Source: Rheinheimera mangrovi
GTDB lineage: Bacteria > Pseudomonadota > Gammaproteobacteria > Enterobacterales > Alteromonadaceae
Assembly: GCF_003990335.1 (NCBI RefSeq)
Contig: NZ_CP034683.1
Location: forward strand, 3,765,501-3,829,500
Length of the DNA: 64,000 bases
Direction of reading: 5' to 3'
The notes under the pieces were generated by a model that searched no databases, was not told the origin of the DNA, and saw only the letters and a list, made by a program, of their open reading frames with translations. This document shows, piece after piece, positions 25,665-35,743 of this stretch. Position 1 is the stretch's first letter; each line of letters opens with the position of its first letter. A program made the position numbers and the translations under genes.

Positions 25665-28529
25665 ATGGAAAAGACATTTAACCCGAGTCAAGTTGAACAA
25701 GCCATGTATCAGGCATGGGAAAGCAAAGGCTATTTCAAGCCAAGTGGTGACAACAGCAATGGTGCTTATTGCATCATGATCCCACCACCAAACGTGACCG
25801 GTAGCCTGCATATGGGCCATGCCTTCCAGCAAACTATTATGGATGCCTTAACCCGCTACAAACGTATGCTGGGTAAAAATACCTTATGGCAAGTAGGGAC
25901 TGACCACGCTGGTATCGCCACGCAAATGGTGGTTGAGCGTAAACTGGCAGCCGAAGGCAAACCAGACCGTCATGCCATGGGCCGTGAAGCTTTTATTGAA
26001 AAAGTATGGGAATGGAAAGCCGAATCAGGTGGCACCATCACCGAACAAATGCGCCGTTTAGGCAACTCAGTCGACTGGGACAAAGAGCGTTTCACTATGG
26101 ACGCTGGCCTGTCGAACGCGGTGCAGGAAGTTTTTGTACGCTTGTATCAGGACGACTTAATTTACCGTGGCAAACGCCTGGTAAACTGGGATCCGAAGCT
26201 GCATACGGCTATTTCTGATTTAGAAGTAGAAAACAAAGAACAAAAAGGCCACCTGTGGAACTTACGTTACCCGCTGGCTGATGGTGTGACGACTGCAGAT
26301 GGCAAAAACTACATAGTAGTGGCCACTACCCGTCCGGAAACTATGCTGGGCGATACAGGTGTTGCGGTCAACCCGGACGATGAGCGTTATCAATCTTTGA
26401 TCGGTAAAGAAGTGCTGCTGCCGCTGGTGAACCGCCGTATTCCAATTCTGGCCGACGAACACGCCGATAAAGACAAAGGCACAGGCTGCGTAAAAATAAC
26501 GCCAGCTCATGACTTTAACGACTACGAAGTTGGTAAACGTCATCAGTTACCGATGATCAACGTGATGACAGCGGACGCCACTATCCGCACTGAAGGCGAG
26601 TGTTTCTTCCCGAATGGCGAAGCCAACCCGGCCCATAACACCCTGATCCCGGCTGAATTCCAGGGCCTGGAGCGTTATGCAGCGCGCAAAGCCATAGTAG
26701 CGGCCTTTGATGCAGCTGGGCTGTTAGACAAAGTGGAAGATCACAACAACACCCTGCCGTACGGTGACCGTTCTGGCGTGGTAATTGAACCTTTACTGAC
26801 AGACCAGTGGTATGTGCGTGTTGCACCTATGGCGAAAACCGCTATTGAAGCTGTGGAAAACGGCGACATTCAGTTTGTGCCTAAACAATACGAAAACATG
26901 TATTACAGCTGGATGCGTGACATTCAGGACTGGTGTATCAGCCGTCAGCTGTGGTGGGGTCACCGTATTCCTGCCTGGTACGATGCTGAAGGCAAAGTCT
27001 ATGTTGGTCGCAATGAAGCTGAAGTGCGTGCTAAGCACAGCCTGGCCGACTCTGTCACTTTACGTCAGGACAACGATGTGCTGGACACCTGGTTCAGCTC
27101 AGCGCTGTGGACCTTCTCTACTTTAGGTTGGCCGGACAATACCGAAGACTTAAAAACCTTCCACCCAACCGACGTGTTAGTCACTGGTTTTGACATTATT
27201 TTCTTCTGGGTTGCCCGGATGATTATGATGACGATGCATTTCATCAAAGATGAAGATGGCAAGCCGCAAGTGCCGTTTAAGACGGTGTATGTCACAGGTT
27301 TAATCCGTGATGAAAACGGCGACAAGATGTCCAAGTCCAAGGGCAACGTGATTGACCCGCTGGATATGATTGACGGTATCAGTCTGGACGACCTGCTGGC
27401 GAAACGCACCAGCAATATGATGCAACCGCAGCTGGCCGAAAAAATTGGCAACCAGACTAAAAAGCAGTTTCCTGAAGGTATTGAAGCCAGTGGTACTGAC
27501 GCTTTACGTTTCACTTTAGCGGCTTTGGCCTCTACAGGCCGCGATATCAACTGGGATATGAAACGTTTAGACGGTTACCGTAACTTCTGTAACAAGCTGT
27601 GGAACGCCAGCCGTTACGTCACCATGATGACCGAAGAAAAAGAATGTGGTGTTGCAGGCGGCGAGATGGAGCTGTCGTTAGCCGATCAGTGGATCATCAG
27701 TCAGTACCAGCAAACCATCAGTCAGTTCCGCGGTTATTTAGACAGCTACCGTTTTGATATGGCGGCCAATACGCTGTACGAATTCACCTGGAACCAGTTC
27801 TGTGACTGGTACTTAGAACTGACTAAGCCTGTACTATTCAAAGGCACCGAAGCTCAGCAGCGTGGTACCCGTCATACCTTACTGACAGTACTGGAATCTT
27901 TGCTGCGTTTAATGCACCCGATCATGCCGTTTATCACAGAAGAGATTTGGCAGCGTGTTGCGCCCATGATCAGAAGCGATATCAAGCCAGGCGACAGCAT
28001 TATGCTGCAAGCTTACCCTGAATTTAACCAGGCGCTGGTCAACGAAACCGCTACAGCCGATCTGGAATGGGTGAAGAGCTTTATCGTTGCTATCCGTAAC
28101 GTACGGGGTGAGATGGATATAGCACCAAGCAAGCCATTGTCTGTACTGGTGCGCAACCTGACAGCAGACGACAGCCGCCGTTTACAAAGCAATATGGCCT
28201 TCCTGCAGAATATGGCCAAGTTAGAAGCCATTACTGTATTGGCCGATGGCGACACAGCCCCAGCTTGTGCTGCTCAGTTGTTGGGTAAGATGGATATTCT
28301 GATCCCTATGGCAGGCCTGATCGACAAAGAAGCTGAACTGGCCCGTATTGCCAAGCAACTGGAAAAAGCTCAGCAGGAACATGACCGTGTGGCCGGTAAA
28401 CTGGCGAACGAAGGTTTTGTGGCTAAAGCGCCTGAAGCAGTACTGGCGAAAGAGCGTGAAAAACTGGCTGAAGCTTTGGAAGCGATCAGTAAGTTAAAAG
28501 CTCAGCAAGCACAAATAGCTGCGATTTAA
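25665..28529 (+). CDS. valS: Valyl-tRNA synthetase
   Basis: A 954-residue class Ia aminoacyl-tRNA synthetase that charges tRNA-Val. The HIGH motif appears as '[15 protein letters not shown]' and the KMSKS motif as '[14 protein letters not shown]'. The CP1 editing domain lies between them (about 190-340, '[15 protein letters not shown]'), then the anticodon-binding domain and a C-terminal coiled-coil arm from about residue 890. The length equals that of E. coli ValRS (951). It is last in the pepA-holC-valS unit and followed by a strong terminator. Confidence 0.98.
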   Translation: MEKTFNPSQVEQAMYQAWESKGYFKPSGDNSNGAYCIMIPPPNVTGSLHMGHAFQQTIMDALTRYKRMLGKNTLWQVGTDHAGIATQMVVERKLAAEGKPDRHAMGREAFIEKVWEWKAESGGTITEQMRRLGNSVDWDKERFTMDAGLSNAVQEVFVRLYQDDLIYRGKRLVNWDPKLHTAISDLEVENKEQKGHLWNLRYPLADGVTTADGKNYIVVATTRPETMLGDTGVAVNPDDERYQSLIGKEVLLPLVNRRIPILADEHADKDKGTGCVKITPAHDFNDYEVGKRHQLPMINVMTADATIRTEGECFFPNGEANPAHNTLIPAEFQGLERYAARKAIVAAFDAAGLLDKVEDHNNTLPYGDRSGVVIEPLLTDQWYVRVAPMAKTAIEAVENGDIQFVPKQYENMYYSWMRDIQDWCISRQLWWGHRIPAWYDAEGKVYVGRNEAEVRAKHSLADSVTLRQDNDVLDTWFSSALWTFSTLGWPDNTEDLKTFHPTDVLVTGFDIIFFWVARMIMMTMHFIKDEDGKPQVPFKTVYVTGLIRDENGDKMSKSKGNVIDPLDMIDGISLDDLLAKRTSNMMQPQLAEKIGNQTKKQFPEGIEASGTDALRFTLAALASTGRDINWDMKRLDGYRNFCNKLWNASRYVTMMTEEKECGVAGGEMELSLADQWIISQYQQTISQFRGYLDSYRFDMAANTLYEFTWNQFCDWYLELTKPVLFKGTEAQQRGTRHTLLTVLESLLRLMHPIMPFITEEIWQRVAPMIRSDIKPGDSIMLQAYPEFNQALVNETATADLEWVKSFIVAIRNVRGEMDIAPSKPLSVLVRNLTADDSRRLQSNMAFLQNMAKLEAITVLADGDTAPACAAQLLGKMDILIPMAGLIDKEAELARIAKQLEKAQQEHDRVAGKLANEGFVAKAPEAVLAKEREKLAEALEAISKLKAQQAQIAAI

Positions 28530-28550
28530 CTACTCACAGCAACACCATTT

Positions 28551-28578
28551 AAAAGGCGACTTCACAGTCGCCTTTTTT
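28551..28578 (+). terminator. Rho-independent terminator after valS
   Basis: AAAAGGCGAC, loop TTCACA, GTCGCC followed by a T-run; 22 bases after the valS stop. Confidence 0.9.
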
Positions 28579-28809
28579 ATTGGCTTTTGTTCGCCATCTT
28601 AGCCCAACCCTTTGGAAAAACCTTAAGCTCACAACTAAATAAGAATTCACATAACTCATTAGTATCAACAACTTAATCATTAAATCCTTAGATTATAACT
28701 TCCTCAGATGCTGATAAGAGACTTTTTGCAGGACGCTCTTTAAAGTGCATTCCAACACTTAGACGCAGCCCAACTGCGAGCACTTTACATTTAAAAAAAG
28801 GAAAATATC

Positions 28810-29427
28810 ATGCGTTTACTCCCTTTAGTTATAGCCACCACATTGGCTTTTGCTGTGACAACTCCTGCTTTGGCCGCAGAGGATAGTCAAAGCGGATTTC
28901 ATCACAGCAGACTGGACTTTGGCGCTTTTCGAATGACAGATGACAACTTAGTCCGGGATTTAAATGGCTATGCTGTGCAGGCCCAGACTCAGTATTCATC
29001 GTCCTGGCAATTTGCGTTGATGTCAAAACATGCTGAAGCCAAAAGCAATAACCAGCAACAAGAATACCGCCGACTGCAACTGGCTGCGCATTATCAGTTT
29101 GCTAAGTTAGAACTTTGCCAATGTGATTATCTTGGAGGTCTGGAGCTCAGAGTGGGTGAGGAAAAGTATCAGGGCGTTTTTGCACAGTCGCATCAGTTTT
29201 ATGCCTTTGGCTATAAATCAGAATGGACACCAGCACAAGACTTTTCGCTGATATCCAACCTGGGCTATCAGTATGACAACGCTCAGGCCGAGTTTTCACG
29301 CCGTGGCTGGTACTACGAAGTACAACTGAACTATCAATTAAGCAGTCGGATCAGTCTGTATACCAATTATCAGCGCCAGGAAGACCAACATCACTTTGGT
29401 CTGGGCCTTCGTGTGCCGTTGTTCTGA
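28810..29427 (+). CDS. Predicted outer-membrane beta-barrel protein, unknown family
   Basis: A 205-residue protein with a signal peptide (cleavage near TPALA-A, residue 22). It is followed by alternating amphipathic strands rich in Tyr, Gln and aromatic residues and a C-terminal Phe ('LGLRVPLF'), the signature of an outer-membrane barrel of about eight strands. A CQC pair (about residue 99) is unusual for such a barrel. I do not recognise the family. It has an AAGG ribosome site and about 280 bases of AT-rich upstream sequence, so it is probably a single-gene unit. Confidence 0.65.
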   Translation: MRLLPLVIATTLAFAVTTPALAAEDSQSGFHHSRLDFGAFRMTDDNLVRDLNGYAVQAQTQYSSSWQFALMSKHAEAKSNNQQQEYRRLQLAAHYQFAKLELCQCDYLGGLELRVGEEKYQGVFAQSHQFYAFGYKSEWTPAQDFSLISNLGYQYDNAQAEFSRRGWYYEVQLNYQLSSRISLYTNYQRQEDQHHFGLGLRVPLF

Positions 29428-29446
29428 GTTGAGCTTCAGAGCCCAT

Positions 29447-29482
29447 CTTAGCTCGGTATCGAAAACTTAATACCGAGCTAAG
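29447..29482. terminator. Perfect 13-bp hairpin between barrel gene and ToxR-like gene
   Basis: CTTAGCTCGGTAT pairs with ATACCGAGCTAAG around a 10-base loop, between two convergent genes. There is no T-run on either side, so intrinsic termination is uncertain. Confidence 0.5.
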
Positions 29483-29487
29483 CCGCG

Positions 29488-31800
29488 CTAATCCGCAAAA
29501 GCAGGCCAGCGCAGCAGGTATAAATGTAGCTGAGGATAGATCATCATATTGACGAAAAGTTGCTGCGGCGCGCTGGGCTGCATGGTAAAAGTCATGGGCA
29601 TGCCTTTACCCTGCAATTGCAGCTGCTGCAACGTGACTTTTTCCACAGCATCAGGTTGGTGCAGCGGAAAACGGCGAAACTCCGATTTATCATGCACATA
29701 ATAATAGACCCAGCCCTGACTCAGTCTGTAGCTGCTTAATAGACTGCCAGCATCTCTGCTCAGCACCTGATCGCCTTTGCCACCATCGACATAATGCATT
29801 AACTGGTTGCCGCGATAATAATACAGCTGGCCCAGGTCAAACTGCGGCACTGAGCCCTGGTTTAAGCCCAGGCGCTGCAACTGGCCAGAAGGCAATTGCA
29901 CCCGCCAGATTTGCTGCTGTTTATTCAAATCCCGTTGCACCACCAGACTGTCGCCACTGGGGTCAAACACCGGAAATAAAAATTCAGCCTGCGGTAAAAG
30001 TTGAGTCAATCGCTGTTGCTTTAGCTGGTACAGCCAGAGTACTTTTTTCTGGCTGAAGGCCAATTGCGTTCCGTCTGGGGACCAGCTGATATGGTTGATA
30101 GGTTCGTTGGAAGGTGCAAGCTCTGTCAATTGCCTGTCTTGACCCGCTTCACGCAACCAGATTTGCCAGCCCAGGCCTTGTAACACTGCAAAAGCAAAAC
30201 TATCAGGCTGCACCGGATTCGGCGTAACGGCGGCGACTGAGCCCTGGCCTTGCCAAAACCAACTGAGCTTGCGCTGCTGCTCATCAAACAGATGATCCAG
30301 CTGCACCACCTGCATAGAGCCACTGCGTCCAGCTAGTCTGGCGCTGACTTCTGACACTACAGCACTGTGCTCGTCCAGTAAATTCAACTCACCCGCTTCA
30401 AAACCTACAGGTAACTTCTGTTTTTGTACCTGAAAGTCCGATAGCCGAACCCGCACTAATTCCAGTCCATTAAGCCCATACAGATAATCCCCTGCCGGGT
30501 TAAAAGCCAGCTGCAATACCATGCCTGTTTGCTCAAAGCTAGCCAGTTTCCGCTGTTCATGGGTTCGCAGATCATAGAGGTAAATCAACCCAGCCTTACT
30601 ATTATCCAACCGGACATAAGCTAACTGATGGCCACCTGGTGACAGAGTAAAATCCAGTAAACCCATGGCGGTACCGCGACTATTGACCAGCACCTGACGC
30701 TGGCCTGTTGCCAGTTCTTCCTGGATCAGGTGCACTGAGTTTTGCTGCGATTCCAGCTCAGGGCGATACAGCATTCGGCCATCACCTGCCAGTAAAGCCC
30801 GCACTTTAGAACCCGGACTACATCTTGCATCCAGTTGCTGTTGTTGATACGCCGGGTAAGCACTGAAATCATACAATCTGTAGCTGCACTGGCCCGTCTG
30901 CATATGCTGGGCCAGTACCAGCAACACTGGCCGACCGGGTTGCCAGTTTTGTACTTGCAAGTGATGTTCAGCCAATTCCAGACTGACAGCTTCTTCACTG
31001 GTATTTTGCGCTTGAGGGTTCGTTTTTTTACTATACAACTGCACTATAACCCTGGCTTGCTGGGGTGAATTAAACTGAGAATAGGCCAGTAAAGTTTTAT
31101 CTGCACTGAGTAAAGGTGTCGACGCCATCCCTTGCGCCCAAGTTATTTGCTGCGGCTTTGGCCAGTCTGAAAGCGGGGCTGAGCTGGCGGGCACAGCAGC
31201 TAGCTCTTGCTCCACAGAATCAGGTTCTGCGGGCAGCAATAGATAAGCACTCATTGCCAAAGCACACAGAATCAACAGTAGCAGGGGCCATCGCAACCAA
31301 AAGGCTAAGGGCTGGATTGAGGCTGTAGCCAACTCCGGAGCTTTCGCAGTAACAGACTGGAGTTCATTGGATTGGCCGGGCAACGGTTGAGTGGTTAGTT
31401 CCAGCTCTTTATCAGGGGCTGCAGTCCCGGATAAAGCAGACACGCCAGCCGTAGTGTTCACACTCTGTTGTCGGAGTATAAACTGCTGCTGCAGAACCTG
31501 ACTCCACTGCAGGCTATACCCCTTGCGGTGATGTGTTTTTAACACAGAGACATCAAGCAATGGATGCTGTAGTGCCTTTCGCAAATCCGAAATAGCTCTG
31601 TTGATGGCGTTATCGTCGACATAGGCCTGCTGCCAGACCTGATCAGCTAATTCTTGTCTGACGATCACCCGCTGAGGGTGCGCTAAAAAATGCTGCAACA
31701 AACGAAACAACAGAGGCTCCAGCTCAATCTCCTGATTGAGGTCGATATCGACTATTGCAAACCTGGCAACATCAATGGTCCAGGGACCTAACAACACCAT
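29488..31800 (-). CDS. ToxR/CadC-type transmembrane transcriptional regulator with beta-propeller sensor
   Basis: A membrane-bound one-component regulator of about 770 residues from the preferred ATG at 31800 (AAGGAT ribosome site). The frame stays open to 32019 but the extra 73 residues lack similarity. Residues 1-100 are an OmpR-type winged helix ('LEPLLFRLLQHFLAHPQRVI', 'DDNAINRAISDLRKAL', 'KTHHRKGYSL'). A Gln/Pro-rich linker leads to one membrane helix ('WLRWPLLLLILCALAMSAYL'). The large periplasmic part has TolB/WD40-like repeats such as 'SPDGTQLAFSQ' and 'FNPAGDYLYGL'. Such proteins sense an envelope or environmental signal and act on nearby promoters. The target is not evident; the divergent small exported protein is a candidate. 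Confidence 0.85.
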   Translation of the reverse strand: MVLLGPWTIDVARFAIVDIDLNQEIELEPLLFRLLQHFLAHPQRVIVRQELADQVWQQAYVDDNAINRAISDLRKALQHPLLDVSVLKTHHRKGYSLQWSQVLQQQFILRQQSVNTTAGVSALSGTAAPDKELELTTQPLPGQSNELQSVTAKAPELATASIQPLAFWLRWPLLLLILCALAMSAYLLLPAEPDSVEQELAAVPASSAPLSDWPKPQQITWAQGMASTPLLSADKTLLAYSQFNSPQQARVIVQLYSKKTNPQAQNTSEEAVSLELAEHHLQVQNWQPGRPVLLVLAQHMQTGQCSYRLYDFSAYPAYQQQQLDARCSPGSKVRALLAGDGRMLYRPELESQQNSVHLIQEELATGQRQVLVNSRGTAMGLLDFTLSPGGHQLAYVRLDNSKAGLIYLYDLRTHEQRKLASFEQTGMVLQLAFNPAGDYLYGLNGLELVRVRLSDFQVQKQKLPVGFEAGELNLLDEHSAVVSEVSARLAGRSGSMQVVQLDHLFDEQQRKLSWFWQGQGSVAAVTPNPVQPDSFAFAVLQGLGWQIWLREAGQDRQLTELAPSNEPINHISWSPDGTQLAFSQKKVLWLYQLKQQRLTQLLPQAEFLFPVFDPSGDSLVVQRDLNKQQQIWRVQLPSGQLQRLGLNQGSVPQFDLGQLYYYRGNQLMHYVDGGKGDQVLSRDAGSLLSSYRLSQGWVYYYVHDKSEFRRFPLHQPDAVEKVTLQQLQLQGKGMPMTFTMQPSAPQQLFVNMMIYPQLHLYLLRWPAFAD

Positions 31801-32073
31801 AGGTAATCCATCCTTTTGGGAACTGACGTCAGTTCTTGTGGGTTGCAAATATGCAGCAAATGTAAATTGAATGCCAGAGCTGTTCCCTGACATCAGAGCA
31901 AATTTGATAACAACAGAAAGCTGTTTCAGATCTGTCTGCAAGCTGTAAAACTTTCGTGAATAAAATTCAGTTGAAAAGTTTGGCTTAAAGCGTGATCTGC
32001 TATACCATTCTGCCGCCACTTAGTCCGTCAAGGTTGAGCGGTTCCCTGAAAATTCTCAAATGGAAGAGACAAG

Positions 32074-32475
32074 ATGAAATTAAAGTTAAGCGCCTTATTC
32101 GTTGCCTTAGTAGTGACTGCAGTTCCAGCTCAGGCTGATTGGTTAAATGCAGTCAAAGACGGCGCAGGCAGCATGCTGAAAGAAACCAAAGACAGCGCTA
32201 AAACCGCGGCTTTAAATACTTCAGTGCGCACAGCTTTAGGTTTAACTGAGGGTAAATCTACTCAGGCTGCTATTGCTGAGAAACTGGGTGAACCAGTCAG
32301 CAAAACAGAAAAAGACGGTAAAACTCTGTGGTTATACGACGTGACCGCTTTATCTGCCAGCTACCCAACTTTAACTGAGTTAGTAAAAACTCAGGAAGCA
32401 GCACAAAAGTCTGTGCAATTAAGCTTCAATGGCGATATGTTAGATAAGTTAGAACTGATCACCAACGCTAAGTAA
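32074..32475 (+). CDS. Small exported protein of unknown family
   Basis: A 133-residue protein with a clear signal peptide (MKLKLSALFVALVVTAVPAQA, cleaved before D22). A Lys/Thr/Ala-rich helical stretch follows, then a C-terminal region ('QAAIAEKLGEPVSKTEKDGK', then 'TLWLYDV') reminiscent of the SmpA/BamE-type 'GxP...WxY' fold. I am not sure of the family. It is divergent from the ToxR-like regulator across a short promoter region and has its own terminator. A periplasmic location is likely. Confidence 0.7.
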   Translation: MKLKLSALFVALVVTAVPAQADWLNAVKDGAGSMLKETKDSAKTAALNTSVRTALGLTEGKSTQAAIAEKLGEPVSKTEKDGKTLWLYDVTALSASYPTLTELVKTQEAAQKSVQLSFNGDMLDKLELITNAK

Positions 32476-32481
32476 TTCTTT

Positions 32482-32514
32482 AATCACTGCCGCAACCAGC
32501 GGCAGTGATTTTTT
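32482..32514 (+). terminator. Rho-independent terminator after the small exported protein gene
   Basis: 12-bp perfect stem AATCACTGCCGC, loop AACCA, GCGGCAGTGATT, then TTTT. Confidence 0.9.
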
Positions 32515-32786
32515 CCAACTATTTCCCTCCAATGTCTGCATTTTCACGGCTATTCGAACCCACTCAAAAGTTGTAGAAAGTATTTTTTTTGTTATTATTG
32601 CGCGCCTGAATTTAACCCGTGTAAATTCATTCTGTTGTTTACCCTGATCTGGCAAACCTGCACTATAAGCAGTGCGATTCAGTCCCGGGCTCTGGCAGCT
32701 AAAACCCCAAACACTCCGTATGCAATTGACGCAGCGGTTGGCTTTTATTTTTCTGGCGTTGCCAGGCTTTGTGAAGGAACCCTTAA
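32515..32786. other. Leader region upstream of the NhaC-family gene
   Basis: About 270 bases without a gene. It starts with a T-rich tract and contains a small perfect hairpin (GCACT, loop ATAAGC, AGTGC, 32660-32675). Because NhaC-type transporters in gammaproteobacteria can be lysine-riboswitch controlled, I looked for the conserved L-box core but could not find it. The length is nevertheless suited to a structured leader. Confidence 0.35.
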
Positions 32787-34217
32787 ATGGATTCACCAAG
32801 TGCCATTAGTTTGATCCCACCAGTTGTTGTGATGGCTGTTGCCATCTGGCTGAAGCGGCCGATTTTGTCGCTGGTTGTGGGCGCAGTTGCAGGTTTGTTG
32901 ATGCTGTTTCCAACTCAACCTTTTGAGTTGCTAAATACCTTTGCTGAGATCTCAACCAGCGTGATGCAGGATGAAACCATTGGCTGGTTAATTCTGGTTT
33001 GTGGTGGTTTTGGATCCTTAATTGGTTTGTTGATCCATACAGGAGGCGCGGTTGCGTTTGGCCGTTCGGCTTCTAAGCTGGCAACAGGCCCGCGCTCCTC
33101 TATGTTTATGACCTTTGTTTTAGGCTGCATTATTTTTATCGACGACTATCTGAACGCGTTAAGCGTGGGTGAAGCGATGAAACGGGTGACAGATAAATAC
33201 AAAATTTCCCGTCAAATGCTGGCTTATATAGTGGATTCTACCGCTGCACCTATTTGCGTCATTATTCCTATTTCTACCTGGGCTATCTTCTTTGGCGGTT
33301 TGCTGGAAAACAATAAAGTCGCTGAAGCCGGGCAAGGTGTGGATGTTTATATGCAAGCCATTCCTTATATGCTGTATCCATGGCTGGCCGTATTGATGGT
33401 GCTGTTAGTTACGTTAAAAATTATGCCTGCCATAGGCCCGATGAAAAAAGCTGAACTGGCGGCGCAAAATGGTACACCTCTGGATGTATTGCCTGATGTG
33501 GGTGTTGAAGCCAGTGCCAGTCATCACCATGTGCAGGGCCAGACTGTTCCTGCTGGTGATCAGTATGCTGTGCATTCGATGGAACAAGAATTTGAAGGCA
33601 GCAATAAACAAGGCAAGCTGCGTAACTTTATAGTGCCTATGCTGATGCTGATCGGTTTTACCATCTACTTTGATATTGATGTACTCAAAGGTCTGTTAGT
33701 GACTTTAGTGCTGACTATCGCTTTTTATAGTTACCAGCGTCTGATGCCATTAGGCGAGATGATGGAAGTAATGATGAATGGTTTTAAAACCATGCTACCC
33801 GCCATCTGTACTGTAATCGCCGCTTTTGTGTTTAAAGATGTCTGCGACAAGTTATTGCTGCCTCAGTATGTGATTGAAAACCTGACGCCTTATATGACGG
33901 CACAAATGCTGCCCGCTATCGTATTTTTAGCTATGGCTGTGCTTTCGTTTGCTACAGGTTCGTCCTGGGGTATTTTTGCCGTTTCAATTCCTATTGTGAT
34001 GCCTTTGGCTTATGCGGTAGAAGCTGATATCCCACTGGTCATTGGTGCGCTGTTATCGGCCAGTTCTTTTGGCAGCCAGGCCTGTTTCTACAGTGACTCA
34101 ACTGTATTAGCAGCTCAGGGCTCGGGTTGTAACCTGGTGTCGCATGCTGTGACTCAGTTGCCTTATGCTTTAATAGCAGCCACTCTGGCATTTATTGGTT
34201 TTATCCTGATCGCTTAA
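32787..34217 (+). CDS. Na+/H+ antiporter NhaC-family transporter
   Basis: A 476-residue inner-membrane protein with about 11 helices and NhaC-superfamily motifs 'CIIFIDDYLNALSVG', 'DSTAAPICVIIPISTWA', 'ATGSSWGIFAVSIPI' and 'GALLSASSFGSQACFYSDST'. A hydrophilic, His-containing loop (about residues 225-275) separates the two halves. Members exchange Na+ and H+ or import amino acids such as lysine or dicarboxylates, so the substrate is open. Single-gene unit with its own terminator. Confidence 0.88.
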   Translation: MDSPSAISLIPPVVVMAVAIWLKRPILSLVVGAVAGLLMLFPTQPFELLNTFAEISTSVMQDETIGWLILVCGGFGSLIGLLIHTGGAVAFGRSASKLATGPRSSMFMTFVLGCIIFIDDYLNALSVGEAMKRVTDKYKISRQMLAYIVDSTAAPICVIIPISTWAIFFGGLLENNKVAEAGQGVDVYMQAIPYMLYPWLAVLMVLLVTLKIMPAIGPMKKAELAAQNGTPLDVLPDVGVEASASHHHVQGQTVPAGDQYAVHSMEQEFEGSNKQGKLRNFIVPMLMLIGFTIYFDIDVLKGLLVTLVLTIAFYSYQRLMPLGEMMEVMMNGFKTMLPAICTVIAAFVFKDVCDKLLLPQYVIENLTPYMTAQMLPAIVFLAMAVLSFATGSSWGIFAVSIPIVMPLAYAVEADIPLVIGALLSASSFGSQACFYSDSTVLAAQGSGCNLVSHAVTQLPYALIAATLAFIGFILIA

Positions 34218-34236
34218 ATCTTCAAAGTTGCATAAC

Positions 34237-34261
34237 AAAAGGCACCGCAAGGTGCCTTTTT
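34237..34261 (+). terminator. Rho-independent terminator after the NhaC-family gene
   Basis: AAAAGGCACC, tetraloop GCAA, GGTGCCTTTTT. Confidence 0.93.
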
Positions 34262-34382
34262 CATTTCAGCTACAGGCCAAATTTATCTTGGTTATAACTT
34301 TTGGCGATATAGAAAAGCTCAGGCCGTTAATCTACAAAAACGCACAGATTCATACATCCTATCCATTTTTTACGAAATAGTG

Positions 34383-34515
34383 TTAGAAATAAGCGAGTTA
34401 GCGAAGGACTGGCTTGAAAAGCATAAGTGGCCATTCCTTTATTCCATAAAGTTTTAGATACTAAGACTTTTATGCTTGAAGACCGCTAACTATCCAGACA
34501 TCCGGTTATTTCTAA
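34383..34515. repeat. Nested inverted repeat in the 417-base gap before the oxygenase gene
   Basis: Three pairs of arms nest in order: TTAGAAATAA (34383-34392) with TTATTTCTAA (34506-34515), AGTTAGCG (34396-34403) with CGCTAACT (34484-34491), and AAGCATA (34419-34425) with TATGCTT (34471-34477). The gap from 34262 to 34634 contains no ORF I can support. The element could be a miniature mobile element, a structured RNA or a recombination site. Confidence 0.55.
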
Positions 34516-34634
34516 TTCATCTATACAAGACCAATCCATTAGTTATTTTACTTTCTACTCAGGCCTAGAATGCGCTCACTTTCTGCCAGGGCCAGTGCTC
34601 TGTGATGCAGAACCTTTAGCACAACGAGGTTTTT

Positions 34635-35696
34635 ATGCTTCATTCAACACAAGAGTTTTTATCCGGCAACACCACATCAGAGGCCAGCAGTGCTTTGCCT
34701 GTGCTGGATCTGAGCCTGATGGATGGCACAGCCGTTGAGCAACAATCTTTTATTCAACAATTACGTGTTGCAGCCCGTGATGTCGGTTTCTTTTACCTGA
34801 CAGGTCATGGTCAAACCGAACAGAAACAACAACAGATTTTAGCCCTGGCCAAACAGTTTTTTGCGCTGCCGCTGGCCGATAAACAACAAGTGCAGATGAT
34901 CCACTCCCCTCACTTTCGTGGTTACACAGGCTTAGGTGGTGAACTCACCCGTGGTCAACCGGATATCCGCGAACAGTTTGACCTGATGCGGGAAGACGTT
35001 ATACCAGCCCAGACCGATATCAGTCCGGCCTGGCAAGGTTTAATAGGTCCAAACCAATGGCCAACGGCTTTACCACAGATGAAAACTGAACTGCTGAACT
35101 GGCAACAATCGCTGTCTGATATCACGGTTAAACTGATGCGCGCTTTAATGCTGGCGTTACAACAACCTGCTGATGCTTTAGATGCCACCATCAAGGCTGG
35201 CCCTTACCAGCATATGAAACTGATCCGCTACCCTGGTGTGGATGCAAAAGCGTCAAACAGCAAACAAGGTGTGGGCGCTCATAAAGATCCGGGCTACCTG
35301 ACCTTAGTGGTGCAGGATGATCAATCCGGTTTAGAAGTGGAAACCGAACAAGGTTGGGTTTCTGTCGCTCCGCTGCCGGGCGCTTTTGTGGTCAATATTG
35401 GTGAGCTGCTGGAACTGGCGTCCAACGGCTACTTAAAGGCTACCTTGCACCGTGTCGTCAGCCCAAATTCTGGTGTAGAGCGTTACTCTTGTGCCTTTTT
35501 TATGGCAGCTCAACTGGACGCTACTGTGCCTTTATTGCAGTTGCCGTCTCATTTAGCTGACGAAGCCAAAGGTCCGGCCAGCGATCCTTCTAACCCATTG
35601 TTTTATCAGGTCGGCCAGAATGTGCTAAAAGGACGTTTACGTTCGCACCGTGATGTAGCTGCAGCTCATTATGCAGAGTTAGCCAAAGCTGTCTAA
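34635..35696 (+). CDS. 2-oxoglutarate/Fe(II) oxygenase, isopenicillin N synthase family
   Basis: A 353-residue non-haem iron oxygenase. The N-terminal DIOX_N region reads 'LPVLDLSLMDG' and 'ARDVGFFYLTGHG'. The iron ligands are His216 and Asp218 ('GVGAHKDPGYLTL') and His272 ('ATLHRVVSP'); Arg283 in 'RYS' would bind the 2-oxoglutarate carboxylate. Bacterial members of this group are mostly uncharacterised. It is 47 bases upstream of a trans-sulfuration-type PLP enzyme on the same strand, so they are probably cotranscribed and may act on a sulfur compound, which is inference. Confidence 0.88.
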   Translation: MLHSTQEFLSGNTTSEASSALPVLDLSLMDGTAVEQQSFIQQLRVAARDVGFFYLTGHGQTEQKQQQILALAKQFFALPLADKQQVQMIHSPHFRGYTGLGGELTRGQPDIREQFDLMREDVIPAQTDISPAWQGLIGPNQWPTALPQMKTELLNWQQSLSDITVKLMRALMLALQQPADALDATIKAGPYQHMKLIRYPGVDAKASNSKQGVGAHKDPGYLTLVVQDDQSGLEVETEQGWVSVAPLPGAFVVNIGELLELASNGYLKATLHRVVSPNSGVERYSCAFFMAAQLDATVPLLQLPSHLADEAKGPASDPSNPLFYQVGQNVLKGRLRSHRDVAAAHYAELAKAV

Positions 35697-35743
35697 GCTC
35701 AGCACAAGCAAAGATAAATATAAAAACAGAACTAAGGTTTACT

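Noticed and set aside
32515..32786. Lysine or sodium riboswitch ahead of the NhaC-family gene
   Set aside because: Gene family and leader length fit, but I could not find the conserved core of an L-box or of a sodium-type riboswitch.
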